Shown piece after piece: positions 43,713-52,234 of a stretch of 64,000 bases of DNA. The notes under the pieces were generated by a model that ran no database searches, was not told the origin of the DNA, and was given only the letters and a program-made list of their open reading frames with translations. The stretch's first letter is position 1. Each line of letters begins with the position of its first letter. The translations under genes and the position numbers were made by a program. The stretch spans positions 1 through 64,000 of the forward strand of contig NZ_JPWI01000002.1 in assembly GCF_003326795.1 (NCBI RefSeq), read 5' to 3'. This DNA is from Thalassospira profundimaris (GTDB lineage: Bacteria > Pseudomonadota > Alphaproteobacteria > Rhodospirillales > Thalassospiraceae).

Positions 43713-44051
43713 TCAACTGTTGATAAAGTTCAGGAGCGCGGGGCCGATAAACGGTGCAGCCACAGCGACAACACCACCGACCACTCGGGTTAATGCCTGC
43801 ATAGGATCAAGTTTGCCGTTGATCGCGCCGACAATCCCCCATGCGCAAAGACCGATCCCAAGCACGACAGCGCCAATCGTTACCAAACCATCCAGAATCC
43901 CGGTCAGGCCATCTACGAGGTAGCCGGACCAGGATGTATCGCCGTCGCCTGATGTGTCCCCAAGATCAACTTGGGCCATGACCGGATGAGCGATCATGGT
44001 CATTGAAATAAATGCAGATAAGGTCAGAGTGTTGAGGTCAATTTTCTTCAT
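43713..44051 (-). CDS. trbC: T4SS major pilin VirB2/TrbC
   Basis: 112 residues with AGGAAAAC before the ATG. A long signal peptide (cleavage near VMAQVD, about residue 26), then two hydrophobic helices (LVTIGAVVLGIGLCAWGIVGA and VVGGVVAVAAPFIGPALLNFI) separated by a short polar loop, NGKLDPMQA. This is the layout of VirB2/TrbC pilins. Confidence 0.92.
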   Translation of the reverse strand: MKKIDLNTLTLSAFISMTMIAHPVMAQVDLGDTSGDGDTSWSGYLVDGLTGILDGLVTIGAVVLGIGLCAWGIVGAINGKLDPMQALTRVVGGVVAVAAPFIGPALLNFINS

Positions 44052-44079
44052 GTTTTCCTCTATGGGATAAAGGTGAAAG

Positions 44080-44517
44080 CTATCTGGTTACTGAGAACAG
44101 GAGGCCGATACTGAAGAACACAGCCAGCAAGTTCACGGCCGTTAAGATTCCTAGGTAAAACATATATTTGCGAATGTTTGCCGAGGCTCTGTCAGCCTGT
44201 CGGGAGGCCTCATTCATCGCCTCTATGCGTTCGCGTACGACATCGCCGATTGCTTCATTTTTGAAGGTTTCAATCGCACCTTTGACATCACATGTGAAAT
44301 GACTGATCGACTGGTTGATGGCCTCGATGAAGTGCTTTCGCTGCCTGTCATAGTGGCGTTCTTGTTGAGCAAGAGCGACCCGGTGCATTGTAAAGACTAA
44401 AAGTATCGGATCGTCTTCTCCGACAGTTACTCCATGCTGCTTCCATAAAAATGTGCGCAGTTCATCGATTGTCTCAATGCTGTTTGGAAATGGCGGGGTT
44501 TCATCAAGTGCAGACAT
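44080..44517 (-). CDS. traM: TraM-like conjugal transfer protein
   Basis: 145 residues from the ATG at 44517 (ATGA overlap with the TraL stop). A soluble helical domain with FLWKQHGVTVGEDDPILLV near the start, a coiled coil (about 65-115) and a C-terminal membrane helix (about 118-142). The order TraK-TraL-TraM downstream of a presumed oriT is the RP4 Tra1 order, which supports the name more than the sequence does. Confidence 0.7.
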   Translation of the reverse strand: MSALDETPPFPNSIETIDELRTFLWKQHGVTVGEDDPILLVFTMHRVALAQQERHYDRQRKHFIEAINQSISHFTCDVKGAIETFKNEAIGDVVRERIEAMNEASRQADRASANIRKYMFYLGILTAVNLLAVFFSIGLLFSVTR

Positions 44518-45260
44518 CAGAGCATCGCCTCTTCCATGATGTTGAAAAGGGTGCCCCAAGTTGTCTTGAGACGCTGACGGGCCATAATGTTGAAGGTTTC
44601 GGATGCGATCGCTTCATCAAAAGTCAGGCGGGCTGCCATCATCGCCTTGATATCCTCGCCAAAAGTTGATTGGCGCACAGGCGGGATCTGGATCAGGCTG
44701 TATATTCGATCTTTATGGTTTTTGTAGATTTTGAAATCTTCAAACCCTTTGGGCGCAGAACCGGGATCGCGATGTTCAATCTGGCCAGAATACGGATTAA
44801 GCCAGACAATGGCAGGAATGTCTGGGATCGAGCGTAATACCCGATCAAGTCCCGTGATAGTGTCCATCATCGGCTGACCGCCCGTGATGACCGACTGTAG
44901 ACGGACTGAATGACCGGCATCCGTCAGCATTTCCAGCACCTGAGATTCGACGAGATAGGACAAAAGTGGCAGAAACGAACTCGAACCGTTATCGATGACG
45001 GCAACGCCATCTTTGGGCAGAGCAACCAGATCTTCGATCAATGTATCGAAATAACGCGGATTGACTTCATCATCGCGATCCGCAAGCTTCGTGATCTTGA
45101 CTGGCAGTTTCTCAAAACCGGCAAGGGTCTGGTTAACCGGGTCGGTGTCAAACCCCTGAACCGGCACACCGCGCTGAAGGTAATATTGCAATAGCAGCGT
45201 ATTGACGAAGGACTTACCGACGCCGCCTTTGCCTTGCAGAGTGATGTTAATTAACGCCAT
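44517..45260 (-). CDS. traL: TraL-like ParA-family ATPase
   Basis: 247 residues from the ATG at 45260. Deviant Walker A in ITLQGKGGVGKSFVNTLLLQ (residues 4-23) and a second motif VAVIDNGSSSFLPL. This is the ParA/MinD-like group that includes RP4 TraL. It may position transfer complexes at the membrane. Overlaps the XRE regulator by 14 bp and TraM by 4 bp. Confidence 0.88.
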   Translation of the reverse strand: MALINITLQGKGGVGKSFVNTLLLQYYLQRGVPVQGFDTDPVNQTLAGFEKLPVKITKLADRDDEVNPRYFDTLIEDLVALPKDGVAVIDNGSSSFLPLLSYLVESQVLEMLTDAGHSVRLQSVITGGQPMMDTITGLDRVLRSIPDIPAIVWLNPYSGQIEHRDPGSAPKGFEDFKIYKNHKDRIYSLIQIPPVRQSTFGEDIKAMMAARLTFDEAIASETFNIMARQRLKTTWGTLFNIMEEAML

Positions 45261-45480
45261 CAGCGATAACTCCGTCTGAAATGATGATTTTGATACCGAG
45301 CGAACTGGCGAGTTTGAAAAGCTTTGCACCTTCAAGATCCCCGGTACCGTTTTCGAAATTGCGATAAGTTCTTTCAGACACACCAATAAGGCTGGCGGTC
45401 TTTAATTGAGACAGGCCAAGCGCTTTGCGCTGTTCGTGCATACGACGGTGAAAAACGAGATAATCAGATTGCCAGTTCAT
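45247..45480 (-). CDS. XRE-family small regulator
   Basis: 77 residues. A Cro/CI-type helix-turn-helix (KALGLSQLKTASLIGVSERTYRNFENGTG) occupies the centre. It lies inside the traK-traL operon, overlapping both neighbours, so it probably sets expression of the transfer operon. No operator can be assigned. Confidence 0.85.
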   Translation of the reverse strand: MNWQSDYLVFHRRMHEQRKALGLSQLKTASLIGVSERTYRNFENGTGDLEGAKLFKLASSLGIKIIISDGVIADGVN

Positions 45481-46177
45481 TCGACCTCCATTGGTCGAAC
45501 CGGCTTACTGAGGGTGTCGGGCTGATCAAGCGGTAGCGGGAGATCAAACTCTTCAATCTCTCCCAATGCCGGAGCGAAAATCCGGGGGGCTCCCAATATA
45601 TCTGGGGAGGTTCCTCAGCAAGGAATAGCACGACCAACAAATGGCCGAATAGCACACCAAGAAAACTTCCAAGAATGCCGCCGAGACATATTGCCAGAAG
45701 TGTAGCCAGAGTTTCTTTGCCCGCAAGCAAGCTCGGAATGTTATTTACTGAACCGGATTTCTCAGTCTTGCCAGACGATAACTCTAGCAAGTGAATATCA
45801 TCGACCGGGCCAGTTTCAATGCGACGGGGAACAAGGTGAATGTTCTCTTGGGCGAGAACGTCCAGAACCAGATCCAAAACTGCAACAGCGTAACCATCAG
45901 ATACGAAATTTTCGGTAATATCGTCCCATTTATTAGGGCAGGCCGGATATTTTGATACGACCTCTGCTTTAGCAATCACACGCGCCAGGCGAAGCTTCGA
46001 ACGGGTATCAAGCGGATAACCTTTCGAAACTTGGGCAAATTTAAAGTCGATATATGGAAGTTCCTTGGCCAGAGCTGACAAGCGTAGGTACCAGTCGCGA
46101 CGGTTCACCTCCTTAAAGATGAAAGCTGTTGTCGCAGGTGCCGTGATGTCAATTTCTGACGGCTTTTCGCAATCCAT
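45464..46177 (-). CDS. Membrane protein of the tra operon, unknown
   Basis: 237 residues from ATG 46177 (GGGGATACAGT before it). A soluble N-terminal domain (about 1-150), one strong hydrophobic segment (LATLLAICLGGILGSFLGVLFGHLLVVLFLA) and a basic C-terminal tail. No family recognised. It overlaps the XRE regulator by 17 bp and has a 70-bp inverted repeat just upstream. Confidence 0.65.
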   Translation of the reverse strand: MDCEKPSEIDITAPATTAFIFKEVNRRDWYLRLSALAKELPYIDFKFAQVSKGYPLDTRSKLRLARVIAKAEVVSKYPACPNKWDDITENFVSDGYAVAVLDLVLDVLAQENIHLVPRRIETGPVDDIHLLELSSGKTEKSGSVNNIPSLLAGKETLATLLAICLGGILGSFLGVLFGHLLVVLFLAEEPPQIYWEPPGFSLRHWERLKSLISRYRLISPTPSVSRFDQWRSNELAI

Positions 46178-46213
46178 ACTGTATCCCCACAAACTGACAC
46201 TGACTTGGCCAGC

Positions 46214-46283
46214 AACACCGGCCCCTACCCGAAAAGCCCGACCCGATAATCTTCAAAAAAATCGGGTAACGGGCGTAGGTGTT
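46214..46283. repeat. 70-bp imperfect inverted repeat
   Basis: Nested pairs: AACACC/GGTGTT (46214-46219 with 46278-46283), CCTAC/GTAGG, GCCCG/CGGGC (46236-46240 with 46270-46274) and ACCCGAT/ATCGGGT (46241-46247 with 46261-46267). The loop contains AAAAAA. A smaller hairpin (CCGGA/TCCGG, 46305-46321) follows. It lies between traK and the rest of the operon and may be an attenuator or protein-binding site. Confidence 0.6.
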
Positions 46284-46389
46284 GGGGCATTTACATCCAC
46301 CAGACCGGAACCAAAATCCGGCGGTGATCGATATGACGCGTGGGCGGATCGTTGCCGCAGGAGGTAACCTTTCTGGTCATTGCTCGGCC

Positions 46390-46755
46390 TCAAATAAGTT
46401 CACCTGCTTCCCTTCCTTCGGCGATTTTTCCGGCAATGCGTTCTTCATTGCTCAAGCCGTCACGAGGCGATGCTTTCGTATCGGGTGAAGGTCGCCGTTG
46501 CTGATCATCTGCAACAGAAGGTGCCTGGGGTGATTTTTGTGTCGAAGGAATTGATGAGGATGACGCATTCGAGATGGCGGGTGTTCGCAATCGGCGGCAC
46601 CATCGGTAAAAAGTTATGCGTGACATGGAAATGCGCTGACTGGTGCTCAGATCATCATAGATGGCACCAACCGATTGGCCTGCTTCCAGAGCGGCTGTTA
46701 TCTCTGGTTTTAACGCCAGAACCTGTATTCTTGCCTGTCCCCAAGCGGCTTGCAT
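46390..46755 (-). CDS. traK: TraK-like oriT-binding protein
   Basis: 121 residues from the ATG at 46755, chosen for GGGG six bases upstream; earlier ATGs at 46785 and 46770 lack ribosome sites. The pattern ALEAGQSVGAIYDDL then SRITFYRWCRRL resembles RP4 TraK (ALDAG...IWEHM...YETFTLHVKRY), a small basic protein that wraps oriT DNA. The C-terminal half is Ser/Pro/Gln-rich and probably disordered. It is the first gene of the leftward transfer operon. Confidence 0.68.
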   Translation of the reverse strand: MQAAWGQARIQVLALKPEITAALEAGQSVGAIYDDLSTSQRISMSRITFYRWCRRLRTPAISNASSSSIPSTQKSPQAPSVADDQQRRPSPDTKASPRDGLSNEERIAGKIAEGREAGELI

Positions 46756-47057
46756 AGACTTCCCCATCATACATCGTTCGGTCATTAACGACTTGACAAG
46801 GAAGAGAAAGATATGATCCCAATCTATCACGGGTATGCGATCTTCTGGCTCTAATGAGCTAAAATATGCAAATCCCGTGGAAGTGAATCAAACATCGGCG
46901 ATTGCCCCCGCAACCAATCTTTCCGATCCGTCGAGTTTTGAGATATAGACTCGACGGATTCGCGAAACAAGAGAAAAAGTTCGGGGACACTCCTCAAAAA
47001 GAGGAGGCGGCAGTTCCGAGTTTTAGTTTTTCCTGACTTTTCAAGAATTTAGGCAAC

Positions 47058-47085
47058 AAAAAACCCGCTGTTGGCGCAGCGGGTT
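47058..47085 (-). terminator. Rho-independent terminator (leftward)
   Basis: Read on the minus strand: AACCCGCTG, a 6-base loop, CAGCGGGTT, then TTTTG. A 9-bp GC-rich stem with a T-run; there is no upstream protein gene on this strand, hence the small-RNA proposal. Confidence 0.85.
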
Positions 47086-47122
47086 CTTGAGAAGGCTTAA
47101 ACTGCCTCAGCATCGAAATCTG
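47058..47122 (-). ncRNA. Candidate ~65-nt small RNA
   Basis: A leftward unit with promoter, body and terminator but no ORF. The promoter (47129-47156) predicts a start near 47122. The transcript would contain a hairpin (CTCAG/CTGAG) and end in a strong terminator (AACCCGCTG/CAGCGGGTT then TTTT, 47058-47085). It lies upstream of and antisense to the leader of the replication-type gene at 47194, as copy-control RNAs often do. Confidence 0.5.
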
Positions 47123-47128
47123 AGTACC

Positions 47129-47156
47129 AGTTTAGGTAACGGGATCGCTTTGTCAA
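47129..47156 (-). promoter_or_regulatory. Sigma-70-type promoter (leftward)
   Basis: Perfect -35 TTGACA (47151-47156) and -10-like TAAACT (47129-47134) with a 16-bp spacer. It points left toward the terminator at 47058. Confidence 0.5.
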
Positions 47157-47193
47157 GTGCAAATGCGAGAGCAAAACTCCGCCGATACCAAAC

Positions 47194-48198
47194 ATGACAT
47201 CCCTTCATACATACGCCGAAATCCGCAAGGGTGCCGTAGCGTCCGCACCCGTCGGAACATCTGCCGTTGCCCGCTGGCAATGGGTGCAGAACGAGATCTT
47301 CGATCACGACGATCTTAGCACTTCGGAGATCTGCGTTGCCGTGGTTCTGGCATCGCACGTCAATGACCGAACCCAGGACTGCTTCCCCAGAATTGAAACC
47401 ATCGCCTGCGAAGCCGGGTTGTCAGAGCGCAAGGTGCGACAGGCTCTTAAACGTCTTGAACAGCTTGGTCTGATCCGGCGTCTGGTACGGAGTGCCGGAC
47501 GGCTGCGCAATCGCAACGCCTATCAGTTGGTCGGGCTGGGAGCTAAACCGGCATCTGGTTCCCTCAAACCGGCACCTGATTCCGGTGTTAAACCGGCATG
47601 TGGTGCCGGTTCCAATATGAACACGGATAAAGAGGGTAACACGGATGAGAAGGAACAGGCCCACGCCACAAGCGGCACGGGGGCCGTCATCCTGCCTTCC
47701 GTCGATGATCAATGCTTGATCCTGGCAAGAGAGTGGCAGCGCCTTTGTGCCGATCCCTGGACGCTGGCCAATGCCTGTTTGCGCGTGAATGAGGCCATTG
47801 ACCGTGTCGGGTTTGATGCCGTTCAGCAGGCTTTGGAAGAGGTTAAACGACGGGGAAAAAGGCCATCACGGCTTGGTGTGCTGGATATTCTTGATGGGTT
47901 GGTTGCGGAATGCTCCGCGCAGGAAAAGGCAGATGCCATTCCTGATCCCTGCGATCCCTCCGATCCGCAAGTATGGCAAGAGATAAGCCAGGTTGTTGCT
48001 CAGATTGACATTCCCGGTTGTCGCAATCCGCGTCTTTGGCTGTCGCAGATCCGCGCGGTTGTTAATGGCAGCACAATCGACTTAAAAGCCCGGAGCCGCT
48101 GCGTTCAGGACATGGTGCGCCATCATTTGATGCCGGTCATAGAAACCGTTGCTGGACGCCGGGGATTGCTGATCGGAGATGTGTCATGCGTGAGCTGA
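47194..48198 (+). CDS. Replication-type helix-turn-helix protein
   Basis: 334 residues. The N-terminal domain (about 28-110) is a winged helix of the HTH_36 kind (EICVAVVLASHVND; CFPRIETIACEAGLSERKV; LEQLGLIRRLVRSAGRL). Then comes a linker with repeated Lys-Pro-Ala segments and an all-helical C-terminal domain. Proteins of this layout act as plasmid or phage replication initiators. No ribosome site is obvious before the ATG. Position next to a structured control region supports a replication role, but an origin is not proven. Confidence 0.6.
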   Translation: MTSLHTYAEIRKGAVASAPVGTSAVARWQWVQNEIFDHDDLSTSEICVAVVLASHVNDRTQDCFPRIETIACEAGLSERKVRQALKRLEQLGLIRRLVRSAGRLRNRNAYQLVGLGAKPASGSLKPAPDSGVKPACGAGSNMNTDKEGNTDEKEQAHATSGTGAVILPSVDDQCLILAREWQRLCADPWTLANACLRVNEAIDRVGFDAVQQALEEVKRRGKRPSRLGVLDILDGLVAECSAQEKADAIPDPCDPSDPQVWQEISQVVAQIDIPGCRNPRLWLSQIRAVVNGSTIDLKARSRCVQDMVRHHLMPVIETVAGRRGLLIGDVSCVS

Positions 48199-48782
48199 TG
48201 GTGTCCTCTGATCATATTTCCGTGTCGTTTGAAGTGCGGCTTGAGGTGTTTCGTCATCAGGTGGCTGGCTTGTCTCGCATTCGACGCTGGAACGGTGCCT
48301 GTGATGTGACCGTCGCCCAGCATTGCGTGCAGGCTTGCGATCTGGCGTCCCCGGAGGCTGCCGGTTATGCCCTGATTCACGACATCGAAGAGTTTGATAC
48401 CGGCGATATCACGACCCCGGTCAAGAATACCATGCGTGCGCTAGGCGTCTGGCAGCGGTTTGAAGTCGAGATTGTCCTGCCGATCCGGCGACGGTTCACG
48501 TTGTTGGCTGGTCTGGAATGGCCTTGGCCGGAAAGTGTAATCGAAGAAGTTCACGAGATCGACCAGAGGCTCAAGGCAACCGAGTATCGCGATTGTGTCG
48601 ACTTGTCGCTGGTAAGGTTATCCGCCAGGGATCTTTCCGAACCCTATCCGGATTACATGTTGCCTTGGAGTGCGACCAAGGCTGAAAATGTCTTTATGAA
48701 ACGGCTGCATGCCGTTCTGCCAAGTATGGCAATGTGTGATGCGGGTGAACTGCGAGCTCGCCCATTGGCAGGAGAGAATTGA
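48186..48782 (+). CDS. HD-domain hydrolase, YfbR-like
   Basis: 198 residues; overlaps the preceding gene by 13 bp. Metal-binding pattern of HD phosphohydrolases: VTVAQHCVQACDL, then YALIHDIEEFDTGDITTPVK, as in 5'-nucleotidase YfbR relatives carried by plasmids and phages. It likely hydrolyses nucleotides. The HD pair is present; the substrate is unknown. Confidence 0.75.
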   Translation: MRELMVSSDHISVSFEVRLEVFRHQVAGLSRIRRWNGACDVTVAQHCVQACDLASPEAAGYALIHDIEEFDTGDITTPVKNTMRALGVWQRFEVEIVLPIRRRFTLLAGLEWPWPESVIEEVHEIDQRLKATEYRDCVDLSLVRLSARDLSEPYPDYMLPWSATKAENVFMKRLHAVLPSMAMCDAGELRARPLAGEN

Positions 48783-48919
48783 TCTTGCCAGGGCCTGATC
48801 TTGAGGAAATGGCGGCAACGGATCGATAAGTGCGATATTGCGTTTTTTCAACACGTATCAATGCTGTATAAGAATCCATGTCTTACAAACATGCAGACGA
48901 AGTGCAGCAAGGAAATCTC

Positions 48920-49171
48920 ATGCCGGAAATCACATTTGAGCAGGTGACGAATGCCAGAGGGGCGGACAGCCGCAAGCTCTGGCTGGAGTTTGAGAAGCAG
49001 CTTGCCAATGACGATGGTCGGGCAGCAAAAGCCCATCTCGAAGCTGGACGACCGGTATTCTATTGTGATCCGGCACATGAAGGCAGTATTGTCCGGAAAT
49101 GGCCCGATGGCCGTTGCGAACTCGTGTCTGTCAATGATGATGGCACTGTTGAAGTGCTTCGCGCCATCTGA
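48920..49171 (+). CDS. Putative antitoxin partner of the zeta toxin
   Basis: 83 residues from ATG 48920 (GCAAGGAAATCTC before it); the frame is open to an ATG at 48878. Acidic-basic mixed small protein with FEKQLANDDGRAAKAHLEAG and DGRCELVSVNDDGTVEV. Its stop overlaps the toxin start (TGATG), the usual order for a toxin-antitoxin pair. It does not resemble the classical epsilon antitoxin, so the role is inferred from position. Confidence 0.6.
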   Translation: MPEITFEQVTNARGADSRKLWLEFEKQLANDDGRAAKAHLEAGRPVFYCDPAHEGSIVRKWPDGRCELVSVNDDGTVEVLRAI

Positions 49172-49761
49172 TGGCTCAGCTTTGGATTGTTGCTGGTCCG
49201 AACGGTGCGGGCAAAAGTACGCTGGTCGAGCGATATAACCCGGCAGAACCGCAATCCTTGCCGGTGGTTAATCCGGATAATATTCATAAACTTTATCCAG
49301 AGCGTGGCAGGGTTTATGCGGGCCGTGAAGCTATTTTGCAGCAGGAAAACCACCTTTCTTCTGGCACCTCTTTCATCATAGAGACGACCCTTTCCGGGCA
49401 GCGTGAGCTGCAACTGGTCAAGGCGGCGAGATCGAAAGGCTATGGCATAAATTTTGTTTATGTCGGATTGCCTGATCCGTCGCTGTCAATTGCCAGGATC
49501 GCTCAGCGCGTCGCAGCCGGAGGGCATCATGTGCCCTCTGAGGATGTAAAACGTCGTTATCCGCGAAGCCTTACAAGGCTTGCCGAGTTTATCGGAGTGG
49601 CGGATCGGGTTTATATCTTTGATAATTCGAGCGAGCGCAGCAGATTGCTTTTGTGTCGGGTAAAAGGGCGTACACGTAAGGTTGCAAGCCAATTACCGTC
49701 CTGGCTCAAGACAGCTGTTCCGCGTGCTTTTCAGAAAATCGACCGGGGAATGTCCATGTGA
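49171..49761 (+). CDS. Zeta-toxin family kinase
   Basis: 196 residues with Walker A in IVAGPNGAGKSTLVERY (residues 7-23), the conserved VVNPDNI, FIIETTLSG and the lid arginine region RYPRSLTRL. Zeta-type toxins phosphorylate UDP-GlcNAc or related substrates and block growth. Coupled to the small gene upstream, it would stabilise the mobile element. Confidence 0.88.
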   Translation: MAQLWIVAGPNGAGKSTLVERYNPAEPQSLPVVNPDNIHKLYPERGRVYAGREAILQQENHLSSGTSFIIETTLSGQRELQLVKAARSKGYGINFVYVGLPDPSLSIARIAQRVAAGGHHVPSEDVKRRYPRSLTRLAEFIGVADRVYIFDNSSERSRLLLCRVKGRTRKVASQLPSWLKTAVPRAFQKIDRGMSM

Positions 49762-49764
49762 AGA

Positions 49765-49784
49765 ACCGGCAGAATTTTGCCGGT
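49765..49784. repeat. Hairpin shared with the copy A recombinase end
   Basis: ACCGGCA (49765-49771) pairs with TGCCGGT (49778-49784). The context AGAACCGGCAGAATTTTGCC matches the stem at 16603-16625 beside the other serine recombinase at about 22 of 24 positions. The T-run is absent here, so it is weak as a terminator. Confidence 0.65.
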
Positions 49785-49799
49785 ATAGTCTTGATACAG

Positions 49800-51425
49800 T
49801 CAGGACGAAACTCGTTTGTCGGCTGCGATGATCGCAGGAAAGTCGAACGTCACTTCACAGCTCCGCTCCCAGCATTCCTCTGCCTCATTCCAGATGGCGT
49901 GAATGATCAGTCTGTCGATGATCTGGCGCAGCGGGACGACGGCTTCCGGATCGCGTGACCAGGTTTGCAGCTTTGCGACCAACTTGTTGTGGCGAGTGAC
50001 AATGCGGTCGATGCTTTTGGGTAGTGTTGTTTCGGCCAGTTCCCGCTCACATCGGGAGATGTCTAGTTTCAGACGGTGAATCTGTTCCGACTTGTCGTCA
50101 AAAAATGCCCGGATTTCGTGAGACCTGGCATCGGGGCCCAAGGCATCGATGACCTTGTTCAGACCGGTGCGGACTGCCTCAAGTTCCTTATTCAGTTGCT
50201 TGATCTCGCGTTCAAGTTCTGAGCGTTTCTTTGCCATTTCCGCGCTGTCGAAATGTGCCATAATCATATTGCGATCAAGTGTGCTGATGGCGTCAATCAC
50301 GAACGCGATAACCTCGTCATAGTTGAGGCTTCGGTTGGGGCAACCTTTCTTTTTGCAAGAGTAATGTCGTGCATAGGTGGCAACAATCGGCTCACCATGC
50401 TTGCCGCAATAGAGCTTGCCACCAAAGACCGCATTGGCGCGTTTGCTGGTGATGGCCTGATTGCGTCGCCATTCCCGCGATCGATTGATCGCCCGTTCGC
50501 GCTTTTCGTCGGCGGTCGTGACTTTCGGCGTCAGCTTGCGTTCGCGTTGCCTGGTCGAACGTGCATCAAGGGCCCGCTGTACCTTGGCAAACAGGTTTTC
50601 ATCGACAATGGCCAGTTCCGGGATCGGCACTGTTACCCATTCGCTTTCCGGACGCATCACCGAGAGCCGTTTGCCGGTTTCCGGGTGTTTGCGATACTGC
50701 ATCTTGTTGAACGTTATGGTGCCATTATACAGCGTCTGACGCAGCAGACCGGTCTGGCGGACAAAAGAACCGACAAGTGTTGTTGGGGCCCATTTGCCGC
50801 CGTTTGGTGCTTCGATACCGCGTCGATTGAGGTCTTCACAGATATGTTTGAGTTTCTGGCCCGAAGCATAGGCTGCGAAGATATCGCGTATGATTGCAGC
50901 TTGCCGCTGATTGATGGTTCTTTTACCGCGTATTGGTTCACCTGATTCATCAAGCGCGTGGACCAGATCATAGCCATAGAGTTTGCCACCCGGTACGCCA
51001 CCACGAAGGACAGCGGCAACAACGCCTCTGTGGGTCTTGTCGGCAAGATCCTTGAGGTAAAGTGCATTCACCGTGCTCTTGAAGCCGATATGAAGCTCGT
51101 TGATGAGCCCATCAGCGACAGTTTCCACCGGGACACCGAGGAAGATCATTTTCTTGAAGAAATTGGCCGTATCGGCCTGATCACGACTGATGCGGCTTAA
51201 ATCTTCTGCGATGACAACATCGAATCGACCGTCAAGCGCACCGATCAACAAGGCATTAATGCCGGGCCGATTTTCGATGTGCGCTCCGGACAGGGCTTCG
51301 TCGCGATAGACCTCAACGACATCATATCCCTTGATACGGCAGAATTCCTGACAGCGACGGATTTGATCTTCTGAGCTCGTTCCTTGTTTGTCAGTCGAGT
51401 GACGAGCGTAAATTCCAGCTCTCAA
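49800..51425 (-). CDS. Large serine recombinase, copy B
   Basis: 541 residues from TTG 51425 (ACGAGGCTTCC before it). Same domain order as copy A: resolvase domain with S10 in IYARHSTDKQ and EDLSRISRDQADTANFFKK, Recombinase domain (GGVPGGKLYGYD), zinc ribbon (LYCGKHG...SCKKKGCPNR) and coiled coil (about 385-470). The two are clear paralogues over their whole length. It is followed by the shared hairpin; a BRO-type gene and the phased array plus folded element lie upstream. Confidence 0.93.
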   Translation of the reverse strand: MRAGIYARHSTDKQGTSSEDQIRRCQEFCRIKGYDVVEVYRDEALSGAHIENRPGINALLIGALDGRFDVVIAEDLSRISRDQADTANFFKKMIFLGVPVETVADGLINELHIGFKSTVNALYLKDLADKTHRGVVAAVLRGGVPGGKLYGYDLVHALDESGEPIRGKRTINQRQAAIIRDIFAAYASGQKLKHICEDLNRRGIEAPNGGKWAPTTLVGSFVRQTGLLRQTLYNGTITFNKMQYRKHPETGKRLSVMRPESEWVTVPIPELAIVDENLFAKVQRALDARSTRQRERKLTPKVTTADEKRERAINRSREWRRNQAITSKRANAVFGGKLYCGKHGEPIVATYARHYSCKKKGCPNRSLNYDEVIAFVIDAISTLDRNMIMAHFDSAEMAKKRSELEREIKQLNKELEAVRTGLNKVIDALGPDARSHEIRAFFDDKSEQIHRLKLDISRCERELAETTLPKSIDRIVTRHNKLVAKLQTWSRDPEAVVPLRQIIDRLIIHAIWNEAEECWERSCEVTFDFPAIIAADKRVSS

Positions 51426-51501
51426 GGAAGCCTCGTATTCTGGTTATGTTCTTGTGATGGATGAAGAGATGGGAGCAGCGTTGGAGATACGCAGAAGGGG
51501 A

Positions 51502-52077
51502 TTAATGCAATCGCCTTTGCCAACTGACCCATTCCGGCATGTAGGTTCCGATGCCGGGAGCGAGGATCTCGGCTATGGTTTCGTCATTGAAATCAGTCTT
51601 TTCGAAAAGCTGGCGGGCAACGCCCTTAAACTTGTCGTGGGTGAGTTTCCCTTTAACCAATGAACGGTTCTCTTCGAGCAGGCTGATTTTGTCACGAAGC
51701 GCTTCGATCAGTTCATGCTGGTCGGTGCCTTGGGCTGCCAGTGTCGTGTCAGCATGATGATATGCGCCGGTTTTGCGGATGGATGGCAGGACTTCGGATG
51801 TCACCCACTTTTTGAAGCGCTTTGCTTCCGGCTTCCTGCTCCGAAGGATCAGGGAGTAGAGACCGCTTTCATTGACGATCAGCAAACTCTGATCACCGCC
51901 AGCTGTCCCCACAATATGGGTACCCTTATCGTCGTCATCGAGCATTCGCAGACCTTTTTCGGCATCGCGGTAGCCAAGTGCTTTACAGACATCTGTACCC
52001 ACAGCCCAGATCTGGCCGTCAATTTCGATGGCGCGAAAATCGACGTTATCGAAGTGAAAGGTAATGATTTCGCTCAT
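51502..52077 (-). CDS. BRO-N domain protein
   Basis: 191 residues from ATG 52077 (CAAGGGGCAGAA before it). The N-terminal ~110 residues are a BRO-N domain of phage antirepressors and transposon-borne regulators (FRAIEIDGQIWAVGTDVCKA; LGYRDAEKGLRML; LIVNESGLYSLI; RFKKWVTSEVLPSIRKTG). The C-terminus has a coiled coil and a WVSW motif. It probably binds DNA and may regulate the adjacent recombinase. It is absent from module A. Confidence 0.85.
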   Translation of the reverse strand: MSEIITFHFDNVDFRAIEIDGQIWAVGTDVCKALGYRDAEKGLRMLDDDDKGTHIVGTAGGDQSLLIVNESGLYSLILRSRKPEAKRFKKWVTSEVLPSIRKTGAYHHADTTLAAQGTDQHELIEALRDKISLLEENRSLVKGKLTHDKFKGVARQLFEKTDFNDETIAEILAPGIGTYMPEWVSWQRRLH

Positions 52078-52234
52078 TTCTGCCCCTTGCCTGTCGATGA
52101 TGCGTGTTTCGTTCTGGTTGTAGAAACGCATCGGGATTCTTTTGATTACTCGACCTGGTGACTACTGCGCAAGGGTAAAAAGGCATGTTCTCGCAAGAAT
52201 AGGTTTCTCAAAAAATGTAGCAATAACAGTACAT

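Larger units (their letters stand above)
46786..47193. other. Control region between tra operon and replication-type gene
   Basis: No gene over 400 bp. Hairpins: ATCCGTCGAGT/ACTCGACGGAT (46925-46935 with 46948-46958) and CTCCTC-AAAAA-GAGGAG (46989-47005). A stretch at about 46960-47065 is A/T-rich. A leftward small-RNA unit occupies 47058-47156. A replication origin or oriT could be here, but no iterons or nic consensus were found. Confidence 0.5.

Noticed and set aside
46190..46390. Possible oriV iterons
   Set aside because: The repeats are inverted pairs rather than direct iterons; no series of equal direct repeats was seen.
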